Assembly: GCA_002733865.1 (NCBI GenBank)
Contig: NVXM01000007.1
Location: 1-64,000, forward strand
Direction: 5' to 3'
Origin: Sphingopyxis sp.
GTDB lineage: Bacteria; Pseudomonadota; Alphaproteobacteria; Sphingomonadales; Sphingomonadaceae
Length of the DNA: 64,000 nucleotides
Positions within the stretch are counted from its first letter, which is position 1; every line of letters begins with the position of its first letter. Under the pieces are notes generated by a model, which worked only from the letters and a program-made list of their open reading frames with translations, ran no database searches and was not told the DNA's origin. Shown here one piece after another: positions 51,399-60,750 of this stretch. The position numbers and the translations under genes are program-made.

Positions 51399-53872
51399 CC
51401 CTGCATGAATATCGCCGCAAAGCGGACCGCCTCGCCGACCACTTGCCTTGGGCCGCCTTGGTCGCAGACGGCGTGGTGCTCAACAAGGATGGTAGCTTTC
51501 AGCGCACGTTGGCCTTTCGCGGGCCAGATCTGGAAAGCGCAACACAGGCGGAACTCATTGCCGCTTCGGCCCGCGCGAACAATGTGCTCAAACGTTTTGG
51601 CTCGGGCTGGGCGCTGTTTTTTGAAGCAGAACGGCGGCCCGCGATCGGATATCCCGACAGCCAGTTTCCAGATCCAGCCTCATGGCTGGTAGATCAGGAA
51701 CGGCGCGCCAGTTTTGAAAGTACCAATTTTGAAGAGGATAGCGAGAACGGGGACCGTTCGCATTTTGAAAGCCGCTATCATGCGACACTGGTCTGGCTTC
51801 CCCCTGCCGATGGCAGCGATAGTGCAAGCCGCGCGCTTATCGAGCGAGGCGAAGGCGAGAAAAAACGCGACTGGCGTGCGGCATTGGAACGTTTCGCCGC
51901 CGAAACCGACCGGGCTCTTGATCTGTTCGCGCAGTTTATGCCGGAGGTTCGAGCATTGTCGAGCGAGGAGACGCTCACCTATTTGCACGGCACCATATCG
52001 GTCAAAAAGCAGACTGTTTCGCTTCCCGAAACGCCGATATATCTCGACGCCCTGCTGGCGGATACACCGCTCACCGGCGGGCTGGAACCAATGCTCGGTG
52101 ATCAGCATTTACGCACCATCACCATATTGGGTTTTCCGGGTCTCAGCCGGCCCGGCATACTGGATGCGCTGAACCATGAGGATTTTGGATACCGCTGGAT
52201 GACGCGCTTTATTGCGCTCGATAAAACCGAAGCCACGTCCGCGCTTACGAAACTCCGCCGCCAATGGTTTAACAAGCGCAAATCGATTACAGCCCTCATC
52301 CGCGAGGTCATGTATAATCAGCCCGCGCAATTGCTCGACAGCGATGCGGACAATAAGGTTGTCGATGCCGATACCGCGCTGCAAGCACTTGGCGGCGATA
52401 TGGTGGCCTTCGGTTATTTGGCCACCACCATTACGGTCATGGATAAGACCCGCGCGCAAGTTCAAGACAAAGTCCGCCGCGTCGAACGCATCGTCAACGG
52501 TCTAGGATTTACCTGTATCCGGGAAAGCATGAATGCGGTGGAAGCCTGGCTGTCCAGTCTGCCCGGCCAATCCTATGCCAATGTGCGGCAACCCTTGGTG
52601 CACACGCTTAATCTCGCGCATTTGGTGCCCTTTTCGAGCGTCTGGGCGGGGCCGGAGCGCAATGCGCATTTAAATGGTCCACCGCTGCTTTATGCCGAGA
52701 CCAGTGGCTCGACGCCCTTTCGGCTTGCCACCCATGTCGGTGATGTCGGGCATATGCTGGTTGTCGGGCCCACTGGCGCCGGGAAATCGGTCTTGCTCGC
52801 TCTATTGGCGCTGCAATTTCGTCGATATGACGGGGCCCAAATCTATATTTTCGACAAAGGCCTATCGGCGCGCGCAGCTGTGCTCGCGATGGGAGGGCAA
52901 CATCATGCACTTGGCAGCGCCGAGGACAACGAAACCGCTCTGGCCTTCCAGCCCTTGCGCAATATCGATAAGCCGTCCGAGCGCAGCTGGGCGGCAGACT
53001 GGATTGGGGCGCTGCTCGCACATGAGCAGGTCACGCTCACGCCAGAAGTCAAGGAAATGGTCTGGGCGGCACTGGGCAGCTTGGCCTCGGCGCCTGCGGA
53101 AGAGCACACCATGACCGGCTTGTCGCTATTGCTCCAATCCAATGCGCTTAAATCCGCACTGCAACCTTATACACTGGAAGGCCCGTTTGGGCGATTGCTC
53201 GATGCGGCTGAGAACAGTCTTGATCTTGCCGATGTGCAATGTTTCGAGACCGAAGCGCTGATGGGACAGACGAGCGTGGTCGCGCCGGTGCTGACTTATT
53301 TGTTCCACCGGCTTGAAGAACGATTTGATGGCCGCGCGTCCTTATTGATTTTGGACGAGGCCTGGATATTTCTCGACAATCCCCTATTTGCCGCACGCAT
53401 TCGCGAGTGGCTCAAGACCTTGCGCAAGAAAAACGTGTCGGTGGTTTTTGCGACCCAATCGCTGGCCGATATTGCATCGTCTACCATTGCCCCGGCGATC
53501 ATTGAAAGCTGCCCGCAGCGTATATTCCTTCCCAATGACCGGGCCATCGAGCCGCAGTCGCGCGCCGCCTATGACGGGTTCGGGCTGAATGACCGCCAGA
53601 TCGAATTGATTTCGCGCGCCATCCCAAAGCGCCAATATTATCTCCAGTCCGCCCGCGGCAATAGATTGTTCGAGCTCGGCCTCGGCCCCATCGCGCTGGC
53701 TTTATGCGGCGCGTCCGATCCTGCGACGCAGAAGCATATTGATGCGCTGATCGCAAACTATGGCCCGGACCAATTTGCTGCGAAGTTTCTGTCGGTTCGC
53801 GGCCTTGAATGGGCCGCGGAGCTTCTAGCCGATTTTAATCCCCCACCTCCCAAACCGGAGTCATCCACATGA
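51392..53872 (+). CDS. trbE: TrbE (VirB4-like) conjugation ATPase
   Basis: An 826-residue ATPase of the secretion channel. The family start (MLALHEYRRKADRLADHLPW) fixes the ATG at 51392; the longer open frame is rejected. Walker A is VVGPTGAGKSVLLA (about residue 457) and Walker B SLLILDEAWIFL (about 648), followed by VSVVFATQSLADI. It is the normal size for TrbE. It overlaps trbD by 7 bp and trbJ by 4 bp. Confidence 0.95.
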   Translation: MLALHEYRRKADRLADHLPWAALVADGVVLNKDGSFQRTLAFRGPDLESATQAELIAASARANNVLKRFGSGWALFFEAERRPAIGYPDSQFPDPASWLVDQERRASFESTNFEEDSENGDRSHFESRYHATLVWLPPADGSDSASRALIERGEGEKKRDWRAALERFAAETDRALDLFAQFMPEVRALSSEETLTYLHGTISVKKQTVSLPETPIYLDALLADTPLTGGLEPMLGDQHLRTITILGFPGLSRPGILDALNHEDFGYRWMTRFIALDKTEATSALTKLRRQWFNKRKSITALIREVMYNQPAQLLDSDADNKVVDADTALQALGGDMVAFGYLATTITVMDKTRAQVQDKVRRVERIVNGLGFTCIRESMNAVEAWLSSLPGQSYANVRQPLVHTLNLAHLVPFSSVWAGPERNAHLNGPPLLYAETSGSTPFRLATHVGDVGHMLVVGPTGAGKSVLLALLALQFRRYDGAQIYIFDKGLSARAAVLAMGGQHHALGSAEDNETALAFQPLRNIDKPSERSWAADWIGALLAHEQVTLTPEVKEMVWAALGSLASAPAEEHTMTGLSLLLQSNALKSALQPYTLEGPFGRLLDAAENSLDLADVQCFETEALMGQTSVVAPVLTYLFHRLEERFDGRASLLILDEAWIFLDNPLFAARIREWLKTLRKKNVSVVFATQSLADIASSTIAPAIIESCPQRIFLPNDRAIEPQSRAAYDGFGLNDRQIELISRAIPKRQYYLQSARGNRLFELGLGPIALALCGASDPATQKHIDALIANYGPDQFAAKFLSVRGLEWAAELLADFNPPPPKPESST

Positions 53873-54603
53873 AAAAAACCATCCTTCCCGCGCTTCTCGC
53901 ATCGACCATGACAACAGCCATGATTGCTGGCGTCACGCTCCCGGCGACTCCCGCTATGGCTATCCCGGTATTCGATGCCAATAATTACAGCCAGAACCTG
54001 ATGCAGGCGGCGCGCGCCTTACGGCAAATTAATCAGCAGATCGAACAGTTGCAAAATGAAGCGACCATGATCGCGCAGGGTGCAAAAAATCTGGAAAAAA
54101 TCGATTTTCCGCAGCTCCGAGAGCTGACCCAAACCTTGCAGAAAATCGACAGGCTGATGGGTGAAGCGCAGGGTATCGAATTCAAAGTTGATGATCTCGA
54201 CGCTAAATTTCGCGATCTTTATCCGGGCGAAACGGACCGCGCTATCAACTCAAGCCAATCGCTTCTGGATGCCAGGACGCGGATTGAGAGGGCCATGCAG
54301 GCCTATCGTCAGACAATGAAGGTTCAGGCGCAAGTGGCCGAAAATGTCAAATCCGATGCCGAGATACTATCTGCCGTTGTCGCGCGCAGCCAAGGTGCCC
54401 AGGGCAATTTGCAGGCCCAGCAAGCCACCAACCAGCTTCTGGCGCTGACCGCCAAACAGCAATTTCAGCTTCAGAATATGATGGCGGCTCAATATCGCAG
54501 CGAGACGATGGAATCTGCACGGCAAATGCAGGCAGAAACCGATGCGCGCGCGGCCACCCAGAAATTCCTCGGCACGAGCAAGGCCTATACGCCGCGCGAT
54601 TAG
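53869..54603 (+). CDS. trbJ: TrbJ (VirB5-like) pilus-associated protein
   Basis: A 244-residue exported helical protein. A signal peptide (LPALLASTMTTAMIAGVTLPA) is followed by FDANNYSQNLMQAARALRQI and a long coiled-coil region, then QATNQLLALTAKQQFQLQNMMAAQYR, typical of TrbJ/VirB5. It overlaps trbE by 4 bp. No trbK (entry exclusion lipoprotein) gene follows it, as it would in classical Trb operons. Two hairpins lie directly after it. Confidence 0.92.
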   Translation: MKKTILPALLASTMTTAMIAGVTLPATPAMAIPVFDANNYSQNLMQAARALRQINQQIEQLQNEATMIAQGAKNLEKIDFPQLRELTQTLQKIDRLMGEAQGIEFKVDDLDAKFRDLYPGETDRAINSSQSLLDARTRIERAMQAYRQTMKVQAQVAENVKSDAEILSAVVARSQGAQGNLQAQQATNQLLALTAKQQFQLQNMMAAQYRSETMESARQMQAETDARAATQKFLGTSKAYTPRD

Positions 54604-54622
54604 GGTCGGGCGCGCAAAGCTT

Positions 54623-54710
54623 GGATAGCGCTGGCCTCCCCTCCCTTGCCCGGCGCTATCCCGCCGCAGGACCGATGCCTATTCCCCGGTCGGTTCTGCG
54701 GCCCCTTTTT
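54623..54710 (+). terminator. Two hairpins, the second with a U-run, inside the trb operon
   Basis: The first stem pairs GGATAGCGC (54623-54631) with GCGCTATCC (54653-54661). The second pairs CCGCAGGACCGA (54664-54675) with TCGGTTCTGCGG (54690-54701) and is followed by CCCCTTTTT. The second has the form of an intrinsic terminator. It lies between trbJ and trbL, so it may reduce or condition expression of trbLFGI. The 149-bp gap holds no gene. Confidence 0.75.
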
Positions 54711-54752
54711 CCTGCCTTTTTTAAAAGCATGGGCCACCCAGCGAGTTCTTAA

Positions 54753-56069
54753 ATGAATGATCTAAATATCATCGACCGGTTCATGGAAGCCTTCATTCTC
54801 TACATCGACAGCGGCTTTGGCCTGCTGGGCGGCGATGTCGGGTTTCTGACCTCGGTGCTGATCGGTATCGACATCACGCTTGCCGGACTGTTCTGGGCCC
54901 TGGGCGGCGAGGACAATGTGCTGGGGAAATTCATCAAGAAGATCCTCTATGTTGGCGTTTTTGCGCTGATCATCAACAGCTTCTCCACCCTCACCGATAT
55001 CATCTTCCGGTCCTTTGCCGGACTTGGCCTGACTGCGGGTGGCGGAGCGCTCAGTGCGAATGACCTTCTGAGACCCGGCAAACTGGCAGGCACCGGTTTT
55101 GAAGCGGCCTATCCGCTGCTCGAACAGGTGAGCGAACTTCTCGGCTTCACCACTTTTTTCGATAATTTTCTGACCATCGCCGTGCTGCTGATTGCGTGGC
55201 TGGTTGTTATCATCGCATTCTTCATTCTGGCGGTGCAATTATTCGTCACGATTCTGGAATTCAAACTAACCAGCCTGGCCGGGTTCATTCTCGTGCCGTT
55301 CGCCTTGTGGAACCGAACATCTTTTCTGGCCGAACGCGTGCTCGGCAATGTGATATCGTCGGGTATCAAGGTCATGGTATTAGCGGTGATCGTGGGGATT
55401 GGCTCGGGCTTCTTTGCCGAGTTTACCGCCGCCCTCGACGGTCAGGAACCCGATATTGGCGCGGCGATGAGTCTGGTATTGGCGAGTCTTGCGCTTTTTG
55501 GTCTGGGAATTTTCGGACCCGGCATCGCCTCGGGACTGGTCGCGGGCGCGCCGCAATTGGGCGCAGGCTCTGCCATTGGTACAGCCGCTTTGGCAGGCGG
55601 CGGGCTTGCGGTGGGCGGCATGGCCGCTGTTGCCGGCACACGCGCGCTGGCGGGAGCCGGTCTCGGAGCCATAAGATCCGGCACATCCATGGGAGCCGCT
55701 GCCAAGGCATCCTACAAACTTGGCCAGGAGACTTCCGGCAACAAGAGCATCGGCGCAGGCCTGAGCGGTATCGGAACCACTGCCAAAGGCGCGGTGGCGC
55801 AGAAATTGAGCGGCGCTATGGGACTCAAAGATGCTGCCAACAGAGGCCGCGATGCGGCCTGGCAGGCGGGCACCGCCCAATCCTCATCCGGTTCTGCTTC
55901 CGGAAATATTAGTACGCCTGACTCATCAGCCGCCGCACCTGCCTGGGCCAGTCAATTGCGCTCCGAAGCCAGAAACCGCAGCTATCGCCATGCCGCCGTT
56001 CAAGGCGTGAAAGAAGGTGATCGCAGCGGAGCGTCCGCCATCCCCGACATAAAAGATAGAGAGGATTGA
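54753..56069 (+). CDS. trbL: TrbL (VirB6-like) polytopic membrane protein
   Basis: A 438-residue inner-membrane channel protein. At least five membrane helices are visible in residues 20-270 (FLTSVLIGIDITLAGLFWAL; TIAVLLIAWLVVIIAFFIL; VMVLAVIVGIGSGFFAEF; LALFGLGIFGPGIASGLV). A low-complexity Ala/Gly/Ser-rich C-terminal tail follows, as usual for TrbL. It comes after the hairpin pair at 54623-54710, so it may be expressed less than trbB-J or from its own promoter. Confidence 0.93.
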   Translation: MNDLNIIDRFMEAFILYIDSGFGLLGGDVGFLTSVLIGIDITLAGLFWALGGEDNVLGKFIKKILYVGVFALIINSFSTLTDIIFRSFAGLGLTAGGGALSANDLLRPGKLAGTGFEAAYPLLEQVSELLGFTTFFDNFLTIAVLLIAWLVVIIAFFILAVQLFVTILEFKLTSLAGFILVPFALWNRTSFLAERVLGNVISSGIKVMVLAVIVGIGSGFFAEFTAALDGQEPDIGAAMSLVLASLALFGLGIFGPGIASGLVAGAPQLGAGSAIGTAALAGGGLAVGGMAAVAGTRALAGAGLGAIRSGTSMGAAAKASYKLGQETSGNKSIGAGLSGIGTTAKGAVAQKLSGAMGLKDAANRGRDAAWQAGTAQSSSGSASGNISTPDSSAAAPAWASQLRSEARNRSYRHAAVQGVKEGDRSGASAIPDIKDRED

Positions 56070-56074
56070 TACCG

Positions 56075-56914
56075 ATGATCTTCAAACGTGCGAGCCAGCG
56101 ATATGGCCGAACACCGGAACCCGAGACGCCGTTCCAGCGCGCGGGCCAGCTCTGGGATGAACGCATTGGTTCCGCGCGCGTCCAAGCGCGAAACTGGCGG
56201 CTTATGGCCTTTGGCGGGTTATTCTTGTCCACCGCCTTGGCATCGGGCCTGCTCTGGCAATCCATGCAAAGCCGGGTCGTGCCCTATGTGGTGGAAGTGG
56301 ACCGGCTTGGCGCGGCACAAAGCATTGCTGTGGCCGGAACCGATTATCGGCCGACCGATCCGCAGATCGAATGGCATCTGGCAAAGTTTATCACCAATCT
56401 GCGCTCGCTCTCACTCGACCCGGTGCTCGTGCGCGAAAACTGGCTTTCCGCCTATGATTACACCACAGATCGCGGCGCGCTGTTTCTCAATGAATATGCG
56501 CGGGCCGCCAACCCCTTTGCCGAGGTCGGACGCAGGACCGTATCGGTGCAAGTGACCAGCGTCGTGCGGGCATCTGAAAATTCCTTTCAGGTTAAATGGC
56601 GCGAGTCTCACTATGAGCGCGGCAGCCTGGCAAGCACATCTGAGTGGACGGCGATACTCACGGTCAAAGTCAAAACGCCGCGATCAGCCGAGATACTACG
56701 TAAAAACCCACTGGGGCTCTATGTCGATGCAATCGCCTGGTCACGCGAGTTGGAGACGATCATCACGCCCGAGCGAGAGAAGTCTCAACAGGCACCCGCA
56801 CAAGCGTCTGACCCTGCACCGCAGATAGATGAAGCCCCTCAGATCGACAGCGGAGAATCCCCTCCCATGCCTTCCGAGACTCCCGAACCGACAGCCGAAA
56901 GGATCACCTCATGA
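56075..56914 (+). CDS. trbF: TrbF (VirB8-like) inner-membrane protein
   Basis: A 279-residue protein with one N-terminal membrane helix (WRLMAFGGLFLSTALASGLLW) and a periplasmic VirB8 domain (VPYVVEVDRLGAAQSIAVAG; NPFAEVGRRTVSVQVTSVVR; WTAILTVKVKTPRSAEILRK, NPLGLYVDAIAWSREL). The ATG at 56075 is chosen over a TTG at 56066. The tail is Pro-rich. It overlaps trbG by 4 bp. Confidence 0.93.
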   Translation: MIFKRASQRYGRTPEPETPFQRAGQLWDERIGSARVQARNWRLMAFGGLFLSTALASGLLWQSMQSRVVPYVVEVDRLGAAQSIAVAGTDYRPTDPQIEWHLAKFITNLRSLSLDPVLVRENWLSAYDYTTDRGALFLNEYARAANPFAEVGRRTVSVQVTSVVRASENSFQVKWRESHYERGSLASTSEWTAILTVKVKTPRSAEILRKNPLGLYVDAIAWSRELETIITPEREKSQQAPAQASDPAPQIDEAPQIDSGESPPMPSETPEPTAERITS

Positions 56915-57900
56915 AACATAGTGCCCTAGCGCTCATCGCCGCTGTCTTGCTCAGCGCCTGTTCCGGCAGAAACCATCCGGCCCAAACAGTTTCCGCCATA
57001 CCCATGCAGGCGGCAGAACTGGTCAGCGAAGCCAGAACACCAATACCGCTCACCAAACTGGCGGTACCCATGTCATTGCCGAGCCAGTTCACAAGGATCG
57101 CGGAGGAAAAACCGGGTATGAAGAAGCCCGCACCCGCAGCCCGCGTGAACGCTGCCAACCGGTCCGCCTTACAGGAACCCGAAACACACGGCTTTATCAA
57201 GGCTGTCCAAATTTATCCCTTTGTGGAAGGGACCGTATATAAACTCTACGCCGCTCCTGAGCGCGTCAGCGATATTGCGCTTCAGGCCGGTGAGACACTC
57301 ACCTCGGTGGCGGCGGGTGATACGGTACGCTGGATCGTTGGCGATACGACTAGCGGATCTGGAACGGCGCGCCGGACGCATATCCTGGTAAAACCATCAG
57401 CCCCCGGCCTTACTACCAATCTCCTCATTACCACTGATCGCCGTATCTATTATCTGCAACTGGAGTCCACCGAAACAACATCCATGGCGGCATTGTCCTG
57501 GAACTATCCGCAGGATGAATTGCTTGCCATCAAGCGCGCCCAGGATGCTGCAGAAATGCGCGCGCCAATTGCCGGGGGCCTCAATATCGAAAACCTGCAT
57601 TTTGGTTATGAGATTACCGGTGATCATCCTGCATGGCGGCCCATTCGCGTTTTTGATGATGGACGGCAGGTATTTATTGCTTTTCCAGAAAGCATCGCGA
57701 CCGGCGAAGCGCCGCCGCTTTTCGTCAGCGGGCCCAAAGGTCAAACACAGCTGGTCAATTACCGGATGCGCGGCAATTATTATATTGTCGACCGGCTGTT
57801 CCAAGCCGCTGAATTGAGGCTTGGAACGAAACCGCAGAGCATTGTCCGGATAAGCCGAGGAACGACGAAAAAATCTAAACGCCGGGAGAAAGGCTCATGA
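56911..57900 (+). CDS. trbG: TrbG (VirB9-like) outer-membrane core lipoprotein
   Basis: A 329-residue protein with a lipoprotein signal (IAAVLLSACSG, Cys at about 17). The VirB9 domain follows: VQIYPFVEGTVYKLYAAPER, ILVKPSAPGLTTNLLITTDR, RIYYLQLEST, and a C-terminal RIFDDGRQVFIAFP-like strand (seen as RVFDDGRQVFIAFPES). It overlaps trbF and trbI by 4 bp each. The order F-G-I is standard. Confidence 0.93.
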   Translation: MKHSALALIAAVLLSACSGRNHPAQTVSAIPMQAAELVSEARTPIPLTKLAVPMSLPSQFTRIAEEKPGMKKPAPAARVNAANRSALQEPETHGFIKAVQIYPFVEGTVYKLYAAPERVSDIALQAGETLTSVAAGDTVRWIVGDTTSGSGTARRTHILVKPSAPGLTTNLLITTDRRIYYLQLESTETTSMAALSWNYPQDELLAIKRAQDAAEMRAPIAGGLNIENLHFGYEITGDHPAWRPIRVFDDGRQVFIAFPESIATGEAPPLFVSGPKGQTQLVNYRMRGNYYIVDRLFQAAELRLGTKPQSIVRISRGTTKKSKRREKGS

Positions 57901-59138
57901 GTACTCTCAAGCAATTGTCAGACGCGCCGCCCAAGGTCGATCCCGAAACCCTGGTGCTGCGCGGCAAGCCGCCGGCGATCATCCGCTTCAAGCGCGGTCT
58001 GATCATCGCTATGGTGGCACTGGGCGTGCTGGCCATTATCGGCGTGACCTGGATTGCGCTGAGGCCTGCAACACTGGATTTGATTGGTGATACGGAAACC
58101 CGGATAAATGCCGAAAATAAACGCCCGCCCGAGGCGCTGGCAGATGGTCCGCAAAGCTATGCCGATATCCCGAAACTCGGACCCAAGCTGCCCGGCGATC
58201 TTGGCAAACCAATATTGGATAAGCGTCGTCAAATGGCCACTGAGAATGGAGATCCTATAGGGACGGATCAGGATGCGTTAAATGCTGCTCAGGCTGCCCA
58301 AGCCGAACGGCAAAGGCTGGCGGCGGAACAGCGCAAAGTGCGCGAAGCAGGGATCATCGTTTCGTTGTCGCAGGCATCTTCTGCAACAAACGAAGCAAGA
58401 TTAGCTGCTGCCAATCCTATTGCCCAAACACCTACGCCGCCAAATCCGGAAAATACGGCAATTAATCAGACAAGCGATCCGAACGCGCAAGGCCGCAAGA
58501 TTGCATTTGCGAAGGCCGGAAGTTCCGATGAAGTTATTAGCATGCACAGGCTTCAAGCCGCGCCATCACCGTGGACGTTATCGGCAGGAAGTGTAATTTC
58601 TGCCAGCCTGATAACCGGTCTGAACTCCGATCTTCCGGGTCTTGTAACCGCACAGGTTACCGAAAATGTGACCGACACCATTACCGGGCGTATAATATTA
58701 ATTCCGCAAGGATCGCGCCTGATCGGTGAATATGACAGCGTGATTACGTTCGGGCAAAGCCGGGCCTTGCTGGTGTGGCAGCGACTCATATTACCCGATG
58801 GATCATACATCCGCATCGACAATGCGCCAGCCAGCGATACATCCGGGTATGCCGGTCTATCTGACCAGATCGATAATCATAGCTGGAGGCTCCTCAAGGG
58901 CATTGCGCTCTCGACGCTGCTCGGTGTCGGTACGGAACTTACCTTTGGAGACAGCGAGAGCGATCTGGTGCGCGCCTTGCGCGAATCCACCCAGCAAAAT
59001 GCCGACAGGGCCGGACAGCAACTGGTCGGCAAAAATCTCACCATCCAGCCAACAATCAAAATACGGCCCGGATTTCTCTTGCGGGTATTGGTGCACAAGG
59101 ATCTGGTTTTACGGCCATGGCCACACAGGAGTTATTGA
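57897..59138 (+). CDS. trbI: TrbI (VirB10-like) envelope-spanning protein
   Basis: A 413-residue protein with one membrane helix (GLIIAMVALGVLAIIGVTWIAL), a Pro/Ala-rich linker, and the VirB10 beta-barrel domain (LSAGSVISASLITGLNSDLPG; AQVTENVTDTITGRIILIPQ; GSRLIGEYDSVITFGQSRAL; LVWQRLILPDGSYIRIDNAP). It joins the inner and outer membrane parts of the channel. It overlaps trbG by 4 bp and is followed at once by the DUF2274 gene. Confidence 0.94.
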   Translation: MSTLKQLSDAPPKVDPETLVLRGKPPAIIRFKRGLIIAMVALGVLAIIGVTWIALRPATLDLIGDTETRINAENKRPPEALADGPQSYADIPKLGPKLPGDLGKPILDKRRQMATENGDPIGTDQDALNAAQAAQAERQRLAAEQRKVREAGIIVSLSQASSATNEARLAAANPIAQTPTPPNPENTAINQTSDPNAQGRKIAFAKAGSSDEVISMHRLQAAPSPWTLSAGSVISASLITGLNSDLPGLVTAQVTENVTDTITGRIILIPQGSRLIGEYDSVITFGQSRALLVWQRLILPDGSYIRIDNAPASDTSGYAGLSDQIDNHSWRLLKGIALSTLLGVGTELTFGDSESDLVRALRESTQQNADRAGQQLVGKNLTIQPTIKIRPGFLLRVLVHKDLVLRPWPHRSY

Positions 59139-59139
59139 G

Positions 59140-59370
59140 ATGGAGAGTCTTCGTATCGACAAACTTCCGGACAGGACGCCGGTCAAACTGACGATTTCTA
59201 TATTGCCGGAACTGAATGATGCGCTTGCTGATTATGCTGCCATCTATGCTGAGGCCTATGGACAGGCCGATCCCGTTACCGAGTTGATACCAGTGATGTT
59301 GCAGGCCTTCTTGGATGGTGACAGGGGGTTTAAGCGCAATCGGGCGAAGCTACAAAAGGACAGTCGGTAA
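59140..59370 (+). CDS. DUF2274 protein at the end of the trb operon
   Basis: A 76-residue protein (MESLRIDKLPDRTPVKLTIS, then ILPELNDALADYAAIYAEAYGQ, ELIPVMLQAFLDGDRGF), a clear match to DUF2274, which almost always follows trbI in alphaproteobacterial Trb operons. Its function is unknown; the shape is that of a small ribbon-helix-helix-like protein. Its stop overlaps the next start by one base (TAATG). Confidence 0.92.
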   Translation: MESLRIDKLPDRTPVKLTISILPELNDALADYAAIYAEAYGQADPVTELIPVMLQAFLDGDRGFKRNRAKLQKDSR

Positions 59371-59573
59371 TGGCTATACCCGAAAACTTCTCCAAATCTG
59401 AAATACAGCCAATTACTGTGCGCATCCCTATGGCGATAAAGATGACCGGGATTGGGCGGTCCAAGCTTTATGAACTTATTGGAGCGGGAGAAATCGAGAC
59501 GATCAAAGTGGGAAGTTCCAGGCTCGTTATTGTCGAGAGCCTGCGAGAATTTGTCGAACGGAGCAGATATTAA
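59370..59573 (+). CDS. Small excisionase-like helix-turn-helix protein
   Basis: A 67-residue MerR/excisionase-type DNA-binding protein: RIPMAIKMTGIGRSKLYELIGAGEIETIKVGSSRLVIVESLREFVE. The fold is that of a HTH_17 protein. It ends the trb operon, overlapping DUF2274 by one base, and may be a second excisionase or an operon regulator. The convergent DUF2235 gene ends directly after it. Confidence 0.85.
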   Translation: MAIPENFSKSEIQPITVRIPMAIKMTGIGRSKLYELIGAGEIETIKVGSSRLVIVESLREFVERSRY

Positions 59574-60623
59574 CTACCAAGGTTCCAAAGAATAATTATT
59601 CGGTAGGTTTTCTGGTAACAGGCGACCAACAGCATGCCTGTCGAATACCGACTGATGAATAATAGAGCCTTCAGAAATATGCCTAGGTGCGCTGCGATAG
59701 ATTTTCCAACGTGTTTTCCAACTATTCCTTGGGTCGCGGTATGTGCGAGGCAGAAATTCTAAGACTTTCCAGAAGAACTTCTCAGATTCACTGTGGAACC
59801 CTTGCTTATCAATAGAAGGTGGACGCTTCTCGAACATACCACCCAGCGCATTTCGGTTGAGGAGAAGATCAGGGACTTGTTTGAGCATCCAATCCAAACT
59901 TATTAAAGCGGGGCCGCTTTCACCATTTGGATATCCGCCGCCGATATCACCGTGCGAGCCCGGAAACCAGACCTGTTTAACCTGTTGGCTTTGGCGTGCC
60001 TTTCCCCACATATTTTGTCTGAAAAAGGCGCGCCGTTCATCAATGGCCACAGCGTGATACACATTACGAACAATAGGGTTGTTTGATGTATATTCGAGAA
60101 CAGTCGGGTTATATATCCTCCCAACAGACTTTACCGTATCCCATAGACCGAGAGTGTGTATCTCGCACTTTCTAGAAAAAGTTTTGCGGAAACCACGATG
60201 GACATGCCAGCGCTTTTCGAAACGGAATATGTCCATAAGATAATGAACAAGGTTTTCATTGCCGCGGTCCAGCAACCCGCATTTGGCAATCAATGCAGCT
60301 AACGCACGTGCTGTATATGCACCTCTGCTAAAGCCAAAAACATAAACGTCATCTCCATCATCGTAATTATTCATCAAAAAATGATATGCTTCTTCGATAT
60401 TTGGGAAAAGTCCAGCTCCAACCATTTTTCCCTTTAGTTTGCTCCAGCGCTTCGCCAGTTTTGAACGCGCGGTGGGTGCAGGCATAGTACCAACGCCTGG
60501 ATCATAGTATGTTATTTGCTGATCGTTTTTTTCAAGCAAGGAATACAAACGGACAACGTTGGTGTTATTATCTCCATACTGATTTGTTGTTCCGTCCAAG
60601 CAAATTACTATATTTTTGGGCAT
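59574..60623 (-). CDS. DUF2235 alpha/beta-hydrolase (Tle1-like lipase family)
   Basis: A 349-residue hydrolase. It starts MPKNIVICLDGTTNQYGDNN, which fixes the start at 60623 (AAGG 8 nt upstream), and has the nucleophile Ser99 in FGFSRGAYTARALAAL, then WFPGSHGDIGGGYP with the later Asp/His. DUF2235 includes type VI secretion phospholipases and uncharacterised cytoplasmic hydrolases. There is no secretion signal and no immunity or VgrG gene beside it, so its role is open. It is convergent with the trb operon and divergent from the EEP nuclease gene, next to defence genes. Confidence 0.85.
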   Translation of the reverse strand: MPKNIVICLDGTTNQYGDNNTNVVRLYSLLEKNDQQITYYDPGVGTMPAPTARSKLAKRWSKLKGKMVGAGLFPNIEEAYHFLMNNYDDGDDVYVFGFSRGAYTARALAALIAKCGLLDRGNENLVHYLMDIFRFEKRWHVHRGFRKTFSRKCEIHTLGLWDTVKSVGRIYNPTVLEYTSNNPIVRNVYHAVAIDERRAFFRQNMWGKARQSQQVKQVWFPGSHGDIGGGYPNGESGPALISLDWMLKQVPDLLLNRNALGGMFEKRPPSIDKQGFHSESEKFFWKVLEFLPRTYRDPRNSWKTRWKIYRSAPRHISEGSIIHQSVFDRHAVGRLLPENLPNNYSLEPW

Positions 60624-60750
60624 ATTATTTACCTTGGCTTTCATCAACAAAATCACGTTGTATTATTAGGGACTATATAAATTTCGCCGCTAAATGGAAA
60701 TTTTATGCTAAGGTTTTTGCAAGAATAATTTGTAACGAAAGGGGAATTCG

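Noticed and set aside
54604..54752. A hidden trbK gene between trbJ and trbL
   Set aside because: No open frame of suitable length or lipoprotein signal; the gap is taken up by two hairpins.
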